Part shown: positions 18,025 through 24,993 of the stretch, piece by piece
How positions within the stretch are numbered: the stretch's first letter is position 1
How the letters are laid out: each line of letters opens with the position of its first letter
Assembly (NCBI GenBank): GCA_900318645.1
Contig: ONLH01000031.1
Span: 30,356 to 94,355, forward strand
Reading direction: 5' to 3'
From: an uncultured Prevotellaceae bacterium
GTDB lineage: Bacteria > Bacteroidota > Bacteroidia > Bacteroidales > Muribaculaceae
DNA: 64,000 nt
Position numbers and translations under genes: made by a program
Notes under the pieces: model-generated
Databases searched by the model: none
Seen by the model: the letters and a program-made list of their open reading frames with translations, nothing else
Told to the model about the DNA's origin: nothing

Positions 18025-18087
18025 ATCAGGTGTCAGGAGGTTTTTAAAGGTTTTGGGAGGCGCGAGCTTGACTCCTATCAGGCGCAC
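18025..18087 (+). repeat. 63-bp array repeat, copy 4
   Basis: Same length with no indels but more substitutions (ATCAGGTGTCAGGAGG, GAGCTTGACTCCTATCAGG). It is the last copy and is not followed by the CCCGCTG hairpin. The C10 peptidase gene starts 188 bases later. Confidence 0.85.
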
Positions 18088-18206
18088 AGGAAAAGTTTAT
18101 TTCAATGTTTCTTTTCTCATTTCACTATAAAAACATTATTCATTGTTGAATGGGACGTGGTTGGTGTGCTTGATGACTTCAGTGCAGTTTCTCCCCTCAT
18201 CAGGAA

Positions 18207-18237
18207 TTGCACAAGTGTAAGGTATGTTGTATATTTG
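18207..18237 (+). promoter_or_regulatory. Promoter of the first C10 peptidase
   Basis: TTG at 18207 and TATATTTG at 18230-18237, 20 bases apart. The start codon is 39 bases downstream. Confidence 0.65.
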
Positions 18238-18275
18238 CAGTCATGAAGTCGTACAATCTTTTAATTTATTGAGCT

Positions 18276-19937
18276 ATGAAACGTATTTTCCTTTTGATTT
18301 CGATGATGGTTTTGGCAGTATCGGGTGTTCTAGCCGCGAGTGTTACTGTTGATCAGGCTAAGGCTGCAGCTCAGCGTTTTACTCAGGAGAACCGATCGCG
18401 CTTTGCTTCGGGCAAAGCTGGAGACAACCTGCAACTGGCCTTTACGGCCCGCAGCAACGGGATTGATGCCGATTACTATGTGTTTAACGTGAAGGCTGAT
18501 GGCGGTTACATCGTCGTTGGTGGTGACGACCTGGCGGAGCTTGTTTGGGGCTACAGCACGCATGGTGAGTTTGATTATGACAAGATGCCTGAGAATATGC
18601 GTTGGTGGCTCTCAGAGTTTCAGCGTCAGCTGAATTGGCTGCGCGAGCATGCCAAAGCAGGAGCCCGTCGGCTTACCACACTCTCGAGAAGTGTGGCGCC
18701 CTTGATGTCCTCGATATGGGGTCAGGATGTCCCCTTCAACAATTATTGCCCCCAAATTGGCAATGCAATTGCCCCGACAGGTTGCTTGGCTACCGCGATG
18801 GCCCAAATTATGTATTATCATCGTTGGCCCAAGCAGGGCGCAGGCAGCCACAGTTACACTTTCGTGCCTTATAATGGCCAAGAAATGACACTTTCGGCTG
18901 ATTTCTCGCAGTCAACCTATGATTGGGACAATATGCTAGACAGCTATGAATCATCCTATAATGAGGAACAAGCTGACGCAGTGGCTAGATTGATGAGCGA
19001 TGTTGGCATCTCTATTGACATGGAGTATAGCGCTGATGAGAGTTTTGCCTATTATAGTCATGCCATTGAAGCACTGATGGCTTATTTTGATTACTCGACT
19101 TCAATGAGCTATTTGTTAAAGGACAGCTATACTGGCGATTGGGACGAGATGCTGCGCAACGAGTTAGATGCCAACAGGCCTGTTTTCTATTTCGGCCAAA
19201 GTGCAACTTTCGCTGGCCATGCCTTTGTCCTGGACGGTTATGACGACAATGGCTATTTCCATGTGAATTGGGGCTGGTATGGCCGGTATGATAATTATTT
19301 CTTGACGAGCCTGTTGCGTCCTTATGTTGGCGACAATAACCCAGATGAAGCTAATTATTCTTATGATCAAGGAGTCGTTGCCGGTATTCAGCCTGATGTC
19401 ACCGGTGACGGAGCTATTGTCCTGAAATCGGGTATCATCCCGGCAGCATCAACAATGCCTGCAAATGATGTCAAGGCTTCATTTGACATTCAGGCTTTAG
19501 GAGGTCCATATACGGGGACTTTGAATTTCGTGGTTTGTTCTAAAACTGGCGATGACTCTTATAGTTGGTATAATAGCAATGTTGTAAGAATCAACGTGTC
19601 GCTAGCTGCGGGCGAGAGGAAGACCATCGAGGTGAATCGTGCGTTCAATAACTTGAACGAAGGCAATACTTATTATTTCTTCCTGATTAATCCTTATATT
19701 ACTATTGCCAACTATTATTGGTGTACTCCAGTTGGGTTTACGGTTGGTGCTTGGCCTGTCATGGTGGGCGACGTGAATGGTGACCACAATGTTACCATCA
19801 GCGACGTAACAGCACTCATCGATCTGCTGTTAAGCAGCGGAACGATCAGCAATGAGGCCGCTGACGTCAATAAAGATGGCAATGTAAGCATCGCTGATGT
19901 AACCGCCTTGATTGACTACCTGCTGAGTGGTAATTAA
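18276..19937 (+). CDS. C10 family (streptopain-like) cysteine peptidase with dockerin-like tail
   Basis: A 553-aa secreted protease precursor. Signal peptide MKRIFLLISMMVLAVSGVLA. An N-terminal C10 pro-domain follows (VTVDQAKAAAQRF, residues about 22-135; DYYVFNVKADGGYIVVGGDD). The papain-fold catalytic domain has Cys170 in APTGCLATAMAQIMYYHRWP and His315 in FAGHAFVLDGYDDNGYFHVN, with the conserved NWGWYG after it. All catalytic residues are intact. Residues about 400-490 are a beta-sandwich. The last ~55 residues are two dockerin-like repeats (GDVNGDHNVTISDVTALID, ADVNKDGNVSIADVTALID). It lies between serpins B and C. Secreted or surface proteolysis is inferred from the SpeB/interpain family. 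Confidence 0.93.
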   Translation: MKRIFLLISMMVLAVSGVLAASVTVDQAKAAAQRFTQENRSRFASGKAGDNLQLAFTARSNGIDADYYVFNVKADGGYIVVGGDDLAELVWGYSTHGEFDYDKMPENMRWWLSEFQRQLNWLREHAKAGARRLTTLSRSVAPLMSSIWGQDVPFNNYCPQIGNAIAPTGCLATAMAQIMYYHRWPKQGAGSHSYTFVPYNGQEMTLSADFSQSTYDWDNMLDSYESSYNEEQADAVARLMSDVGISIDMEYSADESFAYYSHAIEALMAYFDYSTSMSYLLKDSYTGDWDEMLRNELDANRPVFYFGQSATFAGHAFVLDGYDDNGYFHVNWGWYGRYDNYFLTSLLRPYVGDNNPDEANYSYDQGVVAGIQPDVTGDGAIVLKSGIIPAASTMPANDVKASFDIQALGGPYTGTLNFVVCSKTGDDSYSWYNSNVVRINVSLAAGERKTIEVNRAFNNLNEGNTYYFFLINPYITIANYYWCTPVGFTVGAWPVMVGDVNGDHNVTISDVTALIDLLLSSGTISNEAADVNKDGNVSIADVTALIDYLLSGN

Positions 19938-19988
19938 TGAGTACACCAAGCAGTCTGCATTTTTAAGGCAAGTTTTTATCTTATTTCT

Positions 19989-20018
19989 GGGGGGAGCATG
20001 CGCTCCCCCCTTTTTTTT
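19989..20018 (+). terminator. Terminator of the first C10 peptidase
   Basis: GGGGGGAGC and GCTCCCCCC form a 9-bp stem followed by eight T residues. It is the array-type hairpin used as a classic intrinsic terminator. Confidence 0.85.
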
Positions 20019-20067
20019 GTCGTTCAGTGCCTGTCTGGCGGTGCGTTGTCGGTTGGGCTGGATGTTG

Positions 20068-20847
20068 TCAGTCGTGAGTGAGGATTAGCGTGGCGATGAC
20101 TGGGTAGTGGTCGCTCAGTTTGACTGGTATGACCTGCGACTCAATGGTGTGCCAGGACTGTTTGGGTTGGGCGAGGATGTAGTCAATCTTCTCACTGGGG
20201 GAGTTGGCGCTGAATGTGAAATCGCCCGTTGTGCAGTCAAGCCACTGGTTCATGAGCCGTTCAATCACAGGGTCGTCTGGCGAGGCATTGAAGTCGCCGG
20301 CTAATATCACGGGGTGCGTCGAATTGGAAAAATGCTCCAGAATGAACTGAACCTGGGCAGTCCGGCTGATGTTATCGAAGGCTTCAAGATGGGTGCATGC
20401 GAAGGTGATGGTATCGCCATCGGCAAGGATGAAGGTTCCCTGGAGCATGCCCCGCTGCTCCATGCGGCCGATGGGATGCGGCAGTTTGATGTTGTGGACA
20501 TCGACGAACTGATGCCGTGTGAGCAGGCCGATGCCGTAATAACCTCCGCTGAACTTGATGGTGGGCCCGAACAGCCCTTGCATGCCGCTGTAGTGGGCCA
20601 ACTCGGTGATAAAATCGCGGTCATTCTGATGGGGACAATTGGAGCGCTGGGTATTGTGATCCACTTCCTGCAGCGCGACAAAGTCGGGTTGGTATCGCTT
20701 GATGAACTGACCTAACTGCTGCAGACTGGCATCATGGCCGGCATGGATGTTAAAGGTCATGACCCTGATGGTGTCGTTGTGACCTTGAGCCGAGGCCGCA
20801 CATGCCACCAGCCATGCCGATATCAGAAGTATATGACGGAGTCTCAT
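20068..20847 (-). CDS. Secreted endonuclease/exonuclease/phosphatase-fold protein
   Basis: A 259-aa protein with a signal peptide (HILLISAWLVACAASAQ). It has the EEP fold motifs in order: VMTFNIHAGHD, then FVALQEVDHNTQRS (metal-binding Glu), FACTHLEAFD, ILAGDFNASPDD and the final KLSDHYPVIATL (catalytic Asp-His). Members include DNase I-like enzymes, sphingomyelinases and inositol phosphatases; the substrate here cannot be decided. Export points to an extracellular or periplasmic phosphodiester or nucleic acid substrate. Confidence 0.88.
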   Translation of the reverse strand: MRLRHILLISAWLVACAASAQGHNDTIRVMTFNIHAGHDASLQQLGQFIKRYQPDFVALQEVDHNTQRSNCPHQNDRDFITELAHYSGMQGLFGPTIKFSGGYYGIGLLTRHQFVDVHNIKLPHPIGRMEQRGMLQGTFILADGDTITFACTHLEAFDNISRTAQVQFILEHFSNSTHPVILAGDFNASPDDPVIERLMNQWLDCTTGDFTFSANSPSEKIDYILAQPKQSWHTIESQVIPVKLSDHYPVIATLILTHD

Positions 20848-20873
20848 AGTGAATGAAAAAATGGTTAGATGTG

Positions 20874-20881
20874 CAAAAATA
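20874..20881 (-). promoter_or_regulatory. -7 element of the EEP-fold gene
   Basis: Reverse complement TATTTTTG, 27 bases before the start codon. Confidence 0.5.
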
Positions 20882-20930
20882 CTAATTATTTAGGCACTGA
20901 AATTGAAACTATTATTGTTGTTCGTTTTTT

Positions 20931-20991
20931 ACATCAAAAGAACCGTCCCTTTGATGTACCTTTGATGTAAAAAGAACCATCCCTTTGATGT
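20931..20991 (-). repeat. ACATCAAA/TTTGATGT repeats after serpin C, probable terminator
   Basis: TTTGATGT occurs three times (20950, 20961, 20984) and ACATCAAA once (20931), with the unit AAAGAACC[GA]TCCCTTTGATG duplicated. The last copy touches the serpin C stop codon. It is a variant of the stem after serpins A and B and of a copy at 17191-17215. Confidence 0.65.
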
Positions 20992-22673
20992 CACATTGTG
21001 AACGTCACTGGGAGCACGTACCACACATCGACGGGCTTGCCATTGTGGCTGCCTGGGGTGAAATTGCGCAAGGACTTCACGAGGCGGGTGGCCTCTTTGT
21101 CAAGGTATTCGTCAGCTGAGCGGACAACCTTTACCTCACCGACCTTTCCAGTCGTCTTGTCGACAAGAAACTGCACAATGACCCTTCCCTCAATCATGTT
21201 CTCGGCAGCCATGGGCGGATAGTTGATGTGCGACTGGATATATTTCATCAAGGCATCATCGCCACCAGGGAACTGAGGCTTTTGTTCTACGCTGTAGCCT
21301 TTGTGATTAATAGACAATTCAGGACGGGGTATGTCTCCACGTGTTTTGCCGAAACATTTCACCAACACTTCCGGGAGGACTTCAACGGCATCATCGCTGT
21401 CAAAACTATCTACATCTATCTTCACTTCGGTGGGAATGACTACACCTTCTTCACCGCAATAGGTGCCCATGAAATAAATCGTGCCCGTGCTGTTATCGAC
21501 GATGTAATATACAAATGGGCGTGTAGCGTGGAATTCCTTCCATATTGTGCCGCTGGGATTCAATGATTTAGTCATCATCCCAGTAACAGTAACGGCAGCA
21601 GCCTTGGTTCCCTTTTCATTGACCTCGATTTTAGCCTTCTGCTCCATCATCGAAACCCAGAGTTCTTCATCTTTGACCATATTGGAGAATTCAGCGTCGC
21701 GGGGATTGAATGCCCGCGGCATGCCCATTGACGAGAGGACTTCTTCAAGTCTGATTTCGCTTTCGCTGGTGAAACGGGGCATCAGGATATCCACATTGTG
21801 ATTAGTCATTTCCTGGGTTCGTTGCATCTCCAGTTGTTCAGCTGAGAGGTTTTGGATAATGTCGCCGATGGTCTTGCCCTCGTGTGGAAGCAACACAATC
21901 ATGCTGTAGCTGCCGTTGCCATAGGGCAGGGATAGCATCTTACACAAGTCGTTGGAGCCGTAAGCGACTCCTTTAATAGAAACGTGCATCATCTTATGCT
22001 CAAGAATAGTGCCGTCCTGTTTTGTGAAAATCTTGTTGCGGGTATTCTTGGGGTCAAATTTGTTGGTCCACGAGGCCTTGAAATAGACAGCGTTGAGCAG
22101 ATACATTGCGACTTGGGGCTCGAGCATGTCAAGAATATGGGGTATCATACCGTCGGTGTGGATTTTGCACCAGTTGTTGATGATGTCCACATTCCTGCTA
22201 TTGCTGAAGTCAAACGCATCGATTTGAGCATCATAAAACTTCTGCATATTCTCCTTATACTTGGGGATAAGACAGTAGTTCCATGCCGAGTTGATGTTGA
22301 TGCTGTTTGCGATTTTTATCGTCACCGTTGAGTCAACACCTGAGGCTACATCCATTATCTTCTTGAAGTGCTGGCTGATCTCTTGCGCCGAGCCATCCAG
22401 TCCAAGCACATCGGTAATCTGGCGCTGCGTCTGGCCTTCAGCACCCTCGTTGAGCATTCCCAGCATATAGCTCACGCTGATGGGAGACATGATGAAGCTG
22501 CGATTGCCATGCCTTTGCCCGTAGATGGTGCGGAACAGGTTGCAAGCGAAATCATTGTTGCCTTCAGCTATCTTGTCTTGAGTTGCGGTCGGTGCGCTGT
22601 CCTTGGCAAATGCCAGTAGGCTGCTCATCAGCACCAAGGCAGCCATTGCGCCAAATTTCCAAGTTCGTTTCAT
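20991..22673 (-). CDS. Serpin C: exported serpin fused to a TonB C-terminal domain
   Basis: A 560-aa third paralogue, more diverged than A and B. The start at 22673 matches theirs; the codon three upstream is TTG. It has a signal peptide (GAMAALVLMSSLLAFA), a serpin domain at residues about 30-410 (NAVYFKASWTNKFDPKNTR, MIVLLPHEGKTIGDII), and the hinge EKGTKAAAVTV. The loop TGMMTKSLNPSGTIW precedes RPFVYYIVDNSTGTIYFMG; the predicted P1 is near Lys-Ser. The last ~100 residues are TonB_C (PQFPGGDDALMKYIQSHINY, ending VLPVTFTM), without the KGNEGLNN end of A and B. It lies outside the 63-bp repeat array but beside the C10 peptidase. Confidence 0.88.
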   Translation of the reverse strand: MKRTWKFGAMAALVLMSSLLAFAKDSAPTATQDKIAEGNNDFACNLFRTIYGQRHGNRSFIMSPISVSYMLGMLNEGAEGQTQRQITDVLGLDGSAQEISQHFKKIMDVASGVDSTVTIKIANSININSAWNYCLIPKYKENMQKFYDAQIDAFDFSNSRNVDIINNWCKIHTDGMIPHILDMLEPQVAMYLLNAVYFKASWTNKFDPKNTRNKIFTKQDGTILEHKMMHVSIKGVAYGSNDLCKMLSLPYGNGSYSMIVLLPHEGKTIGDIIQNLSAEQLEMQRTQEMTNHNVDILMPRFTSESEIRLEEVLSSMGMPRAFNPRDAEFSNMVKDEELWVSMMEQKAKIEVNEKGTKAAAVTVTGMMTKSLNPSGTIWKEFHATRPFVYYIVDNSTGTIYFMGTYCGEEGVVIPTEVKIDVDSFDSDDAVEVLPEVLVKCFGKTRGDIPRPELSINHKGYSVEQKPQFPGGDDALMKYIQSHINYPPMAAENMIEGRVIVQFLVDKTTGKVGEVKVVRSADEYLDKEATRLVKSLRNFTPGSHNGKPVDVWYVLPVTFTM

Positions 22674-22719
22674 GTCAGTCAAAATAATTAGGTTGATAAA
22701 ACGGATAATCTCTCGTTGG

Positions 22720-22727
22720 CAAAGTTA
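22720..22727 (-). promoter_or_regulatory. -7 element of serpin C
   Basis: Reverse complement TAACTTTG, in the same context (before CGAGAG) as in serpin A. Confidence 0.55.
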
Positions 22728-22865
22728 CAACGGATTATTTGATTTAATGCGATAAAATGCTAAAATCCATAGCATATTTTGTAAAATTAAACGATTTATT
22801 TACAATTATTTACCAAAAAGTCATCACTGGGTCATTCACTTATAAAGCCCGGTCAATAGTAGCAT

Positions 22866-23048
22866 ATGCAAAGGGAACCGTTTGCGGCAGAGCCTTGTGC
22901 TATGCCAGCAGGTCCCGGCAACGGTGAGTACCTCGAAGGCGATGTAAATGGTGACGGTGAGTTCAACATTGCTGATGTCAATGCCATTATCGATATGATC
23001 TTGAGGAATTTGTTGAACCTGTTCCGTGTTCCAATGCGTATTATATAA
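22866..23048 (+). pseudogene. Orphan dockerin fragment
   Basis: A 60-codon frame whose only recognisable part is one dockerin-like repeat (GDVNGDGEFNIADVNAIIDM). No signal peptide precedes it and the second repeat has decayed. It probably represents the 3' remnant of a lost dockerin-tailed gene; expression as a small peptide cannot be excluded. The 22861-22917 part resembles 17883-17937. Confidence 0.5.
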
Positions 23049-23112
23049 TGTCAGTCTTATAGCGTGCAATTCGAATTGATGTTGATGTCAAAACCAAATT
23101 TTCCATAATAAT

Positions 23113-23144
23113 TTTGGAGCTAAAGAAGGAAAACTGTAATTTTG
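23113..23144 (+). promoter_or_regulatory. Promoter of the LRR/Big_2/dockerin gene
   Basis: TTTG at 23113 and TAATTTTG at 23137-23144 with a 20-base gap. The leader to the start codon is about 100 bases. Confidence 0.6.
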
Positions 23145-23248
23145 CGATGTGATAATTCCGTAGCCTTCCCAAACCGTTGAATGATACCAATCATCCACGC
23201 ATAGATTAAAATGAATCAAATACTAACCAAAAAATAAATAATGAAGAG

Positions 23249-24541
23249 ATGAAAAAGTTTTTAATGTTATTCGTGGCAATGGCGGCAATGCTGCCAGCCA
23301 GCATGTCGGCCTACGACTTTAAGGAAGGCGGCTTATTCTATAATGTGAACGGCAATGAAGCTGCGGTGACCTTTGAGGTCGAAAATGTGGGCGGCTACAG
23401 TGGCGACGTTGTAATTCCCGAGACCGTAGTCCACAATGGTGTGGAGTATGCCGTTACGGCCATTGGTTATAAAGCTTTCTGCCGTTGCTATAATTTGACC
23501 AGCATCGAGATTCCCAATTCGATTGACAGTATTAGCTCTCACGCTTTCAATGGTTGCGAGAGATTGCAGCGTGTCGTTATTCCCAATTCTGTCGTCACCT
23601 TGTACCCATGCGCTTTCAACTCGTGCACTAGCCTGAAATCGGTAGTGATAGGTAATTCTGTTCGCGTTATTGAAGAGTATTGTTTCCAGTATTGCTATCA
23701 GTTGACTGACGTGGTGATCGGTTCATCAGTGACATATCTGGCACACAAGGCTTTCAGTGATTGCTCAGCGTTGAGGAAAGTAACATGTCTGGCACCCGAG
23801 CCTCCGGCGATGGATGCCTATTACAGTTTCAGTGACCAAGCCTATACCTATGGGACCTTGTATGTCCCTGAAGCTTCCATGAAGGCATACAGGTATGACG
23901 AGAACTGGGGCCGTTTCAGCAATTTTCAGAGCCTGATGCTCGCCGAGCAGCTCTCGCTTGATAAGACGTCGCTCACACTGTATGGCAACGAAAGCCAGCA
24001 ATTGACAGCCACCGTTCTGCCAGCCGAAGCCAGCCAGGAATTGATGTGGACGTCCAGCGATGAGAGCGTGGCCACGGTAAGTCAGAGTGGCTTGGTCAGC
24101 GCCGTGGCACCCGGTCAGGCCGTTATTACCGCAACAACGACCGACGGCACTGACTTGAGCGCTTCTTGCAATGTAACAGTTTTGCATGTGCAAGCTGAGT
24201 CCATACAGTTGAATGTGACGACTGCGGGTTTAAATGAGGGCTCGACCCTGCAACTGACAGCGACTATTCTGCCCGAGGAATGTGATATTAAAACCGTGCT
24301 TTGGGCATCGAATAATCCGAGTGTCGCCACTGTTGACAGTAACGGCTTGGTAACAACACACAGCGTGGGCACTGCCACCATCACAGCCATAACCACCGAT
24401 GGCAGTAATCTGAGCACTACTTGTACGGTGACTCTCCTGCCCGTGGGTGTCAAGGGTGATATGGACGACAACGGTCGTGTGAACGTTGATGACGTGACGG
24501 CCCTGATTGACTATCTGCTGGGACTTGCCAGGTCAAATTAA
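23249..24541 (+). CDS. Secreted LRR_5 protein with two Big_2 Ig-like domains and half a dockerin
   Basis: A 430-aa protein. Signal peptide MKKFLMLFVAMAAMLPASMSA from the ATG at 23249. Residues about 70-190 are BspA-type LRR_5 repeats (AIGYKAFCRCYNLTSIEIPN, RVIEEYCFQYCYQLTDVVIG). Residues about 233-312 and 313-395 are bacterial Ig-like group 2 domains (SSDESVATVSQSGLVSAV; SNNPSVATVDSNGLVTTH). The end has only one dockerin-like repeat (GDMDDNGRVNVDDVTALIDY), half the usual pair. The role is probably surface adhesion or binding. Confidence 0.85.
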   Translation: MKKFLMLFVAMAAMLPASMSAYDFKEGGLFYNVNGNEAAVTFEVENVGGYSGDVVIPETVVHNGVEYAVTAIGYKAFCRCYNLTSIEIPNSIDSISSHAFNGCERLQRVVIPNSVVTLYPCAFNSCTSLKSVVIGNSVRVIEEYCFQYCYQLTDVVIGSSVTYLAHKAFSDCSALRKVTCLAPEPPAMDAYYSFSDQAYTYGTLYVPEASMKAYRYDENWGRFSNFQSLMLAEQLSLDKTSLTLYGNESQQLTATVLPAEASQELMWTSSDESVATVSQSGLVSAVAPGQAVITATTTDGTDLSASCNVTVLHVQAESIQLNVTTAGLNEGSTLQLTATILPEECDIKTVLWASNNPSVATVDSNGLVTTHSVGTATITAITTDGSNLSTTCTVTLLPVGVKGDMDDNGRVNVDDVTALIDYLLGLARSN

Positions 24542-24580
24542 TTCTCCTGCAAATCTATGACAAATCCCTCATGCCCGTCA

Positions 24581-24784
24581 TGAAGTGACCCCAAAAAGTT
24601 GGACGGGTTAAATATTATTGATTAAGATCAAAGAGTTCGGTATTGCACCGGGCTCTTTCCTTTTAACAGTGATTTGATTCTTTTATTGTTATAATAGTCT
24701 ATATATTCATCTTCTTCAAAATTATACTTCATAAACAAACTGCACTCAAAAAGTTTTGTGTCTAACTTTTGGGGTGCAGTTCAC
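24581..24784 (-). mobile_element. Internally deleted IS3-family insertion sequence
   Basis: Both ends are recognisable: GAAGTGACCCCAAAAAGTTG at the left and AACTTTTGGGGTGCAGTTCA at the right, typical inverted ends of Bacteroidales IS3-type elements. Between them only the last ~38 codons of an OrfB transposase remain on the minus strand (stop at 24628; peptide DYYNNKRIKSLLKGKSPVQY). The catalytic DDE region is missing, so the element cannot move by itself. Confidence 0.75.
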
Positions 24785-24882
24785 AGGTCGGGAGGCTTTT
24801 TCTTTATGCTGTTTATTTATCCATGTCTTCCCTTATTTATGCCTAAAAGGTGAATTGAATTACAGATTGTCTAAAAAATGCC

Positions 24883-24912
24883 TTGCGGTATGAGAAAATA
24901 AAAGTACTTTTG
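24883..24912 (+). promoter_or_regulatory. Promoter of the giant LamG protein gene
   Basis: TTG at 24883 and TACTTTTG at 24905-24912 with a 19-base gap. The leader to the ATG is about 80 bases. Confidence 0.7.
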
Positions 24913-24993
24913 CGTATGAAATCCAGACTTTTGCAGTTTCTCAATATGGAATTGTATTATTATGCTATTTATAACCAATAATCAAATAAAGCG

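Larger units (their letters stand above)
11559..18087. other. Cassette-like array bounded by copies of the tRNA-Leu 3' end
   Basis: The 17-18 base 3' end of the tRNA (GAGTCCTATCAGGCGCAC) occurs at 11559, 13754, 14926, 17068 and 18070 (the last with one mismatch), all in the same orientation. The four downstream copies are the last part of a 63-bp repeat with no indels. They define four modules: serpin A, a CarboxypepD_reg protein, serpin B, and a DUF2007 protein. Three copies are followed, like the tRNA, by a CCCGCTG/CAGCGGG-type or similar hairpin. The serpin A and serpin B modules are alike over their whole length, including 99 identical bases (13609-13707 and 16849-16947). No integrase gene is present in the window. 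Confidence 0.7.

Noticed and set aside
13709-18087. The 63-bp repeats as additional tRNA-Leu genes
   Set aside because: Only the T-stem 3' half and acceptor 3' strand are shared; there is no anticodon arm, D-arm or 5' acceptor strand, so none can fold as a tRNA.
13709-18087. CRISPR array
   Set aside because: The repeats are 1-3 kb apart with genes between them, not regular short spacers, and no cas gene is present.
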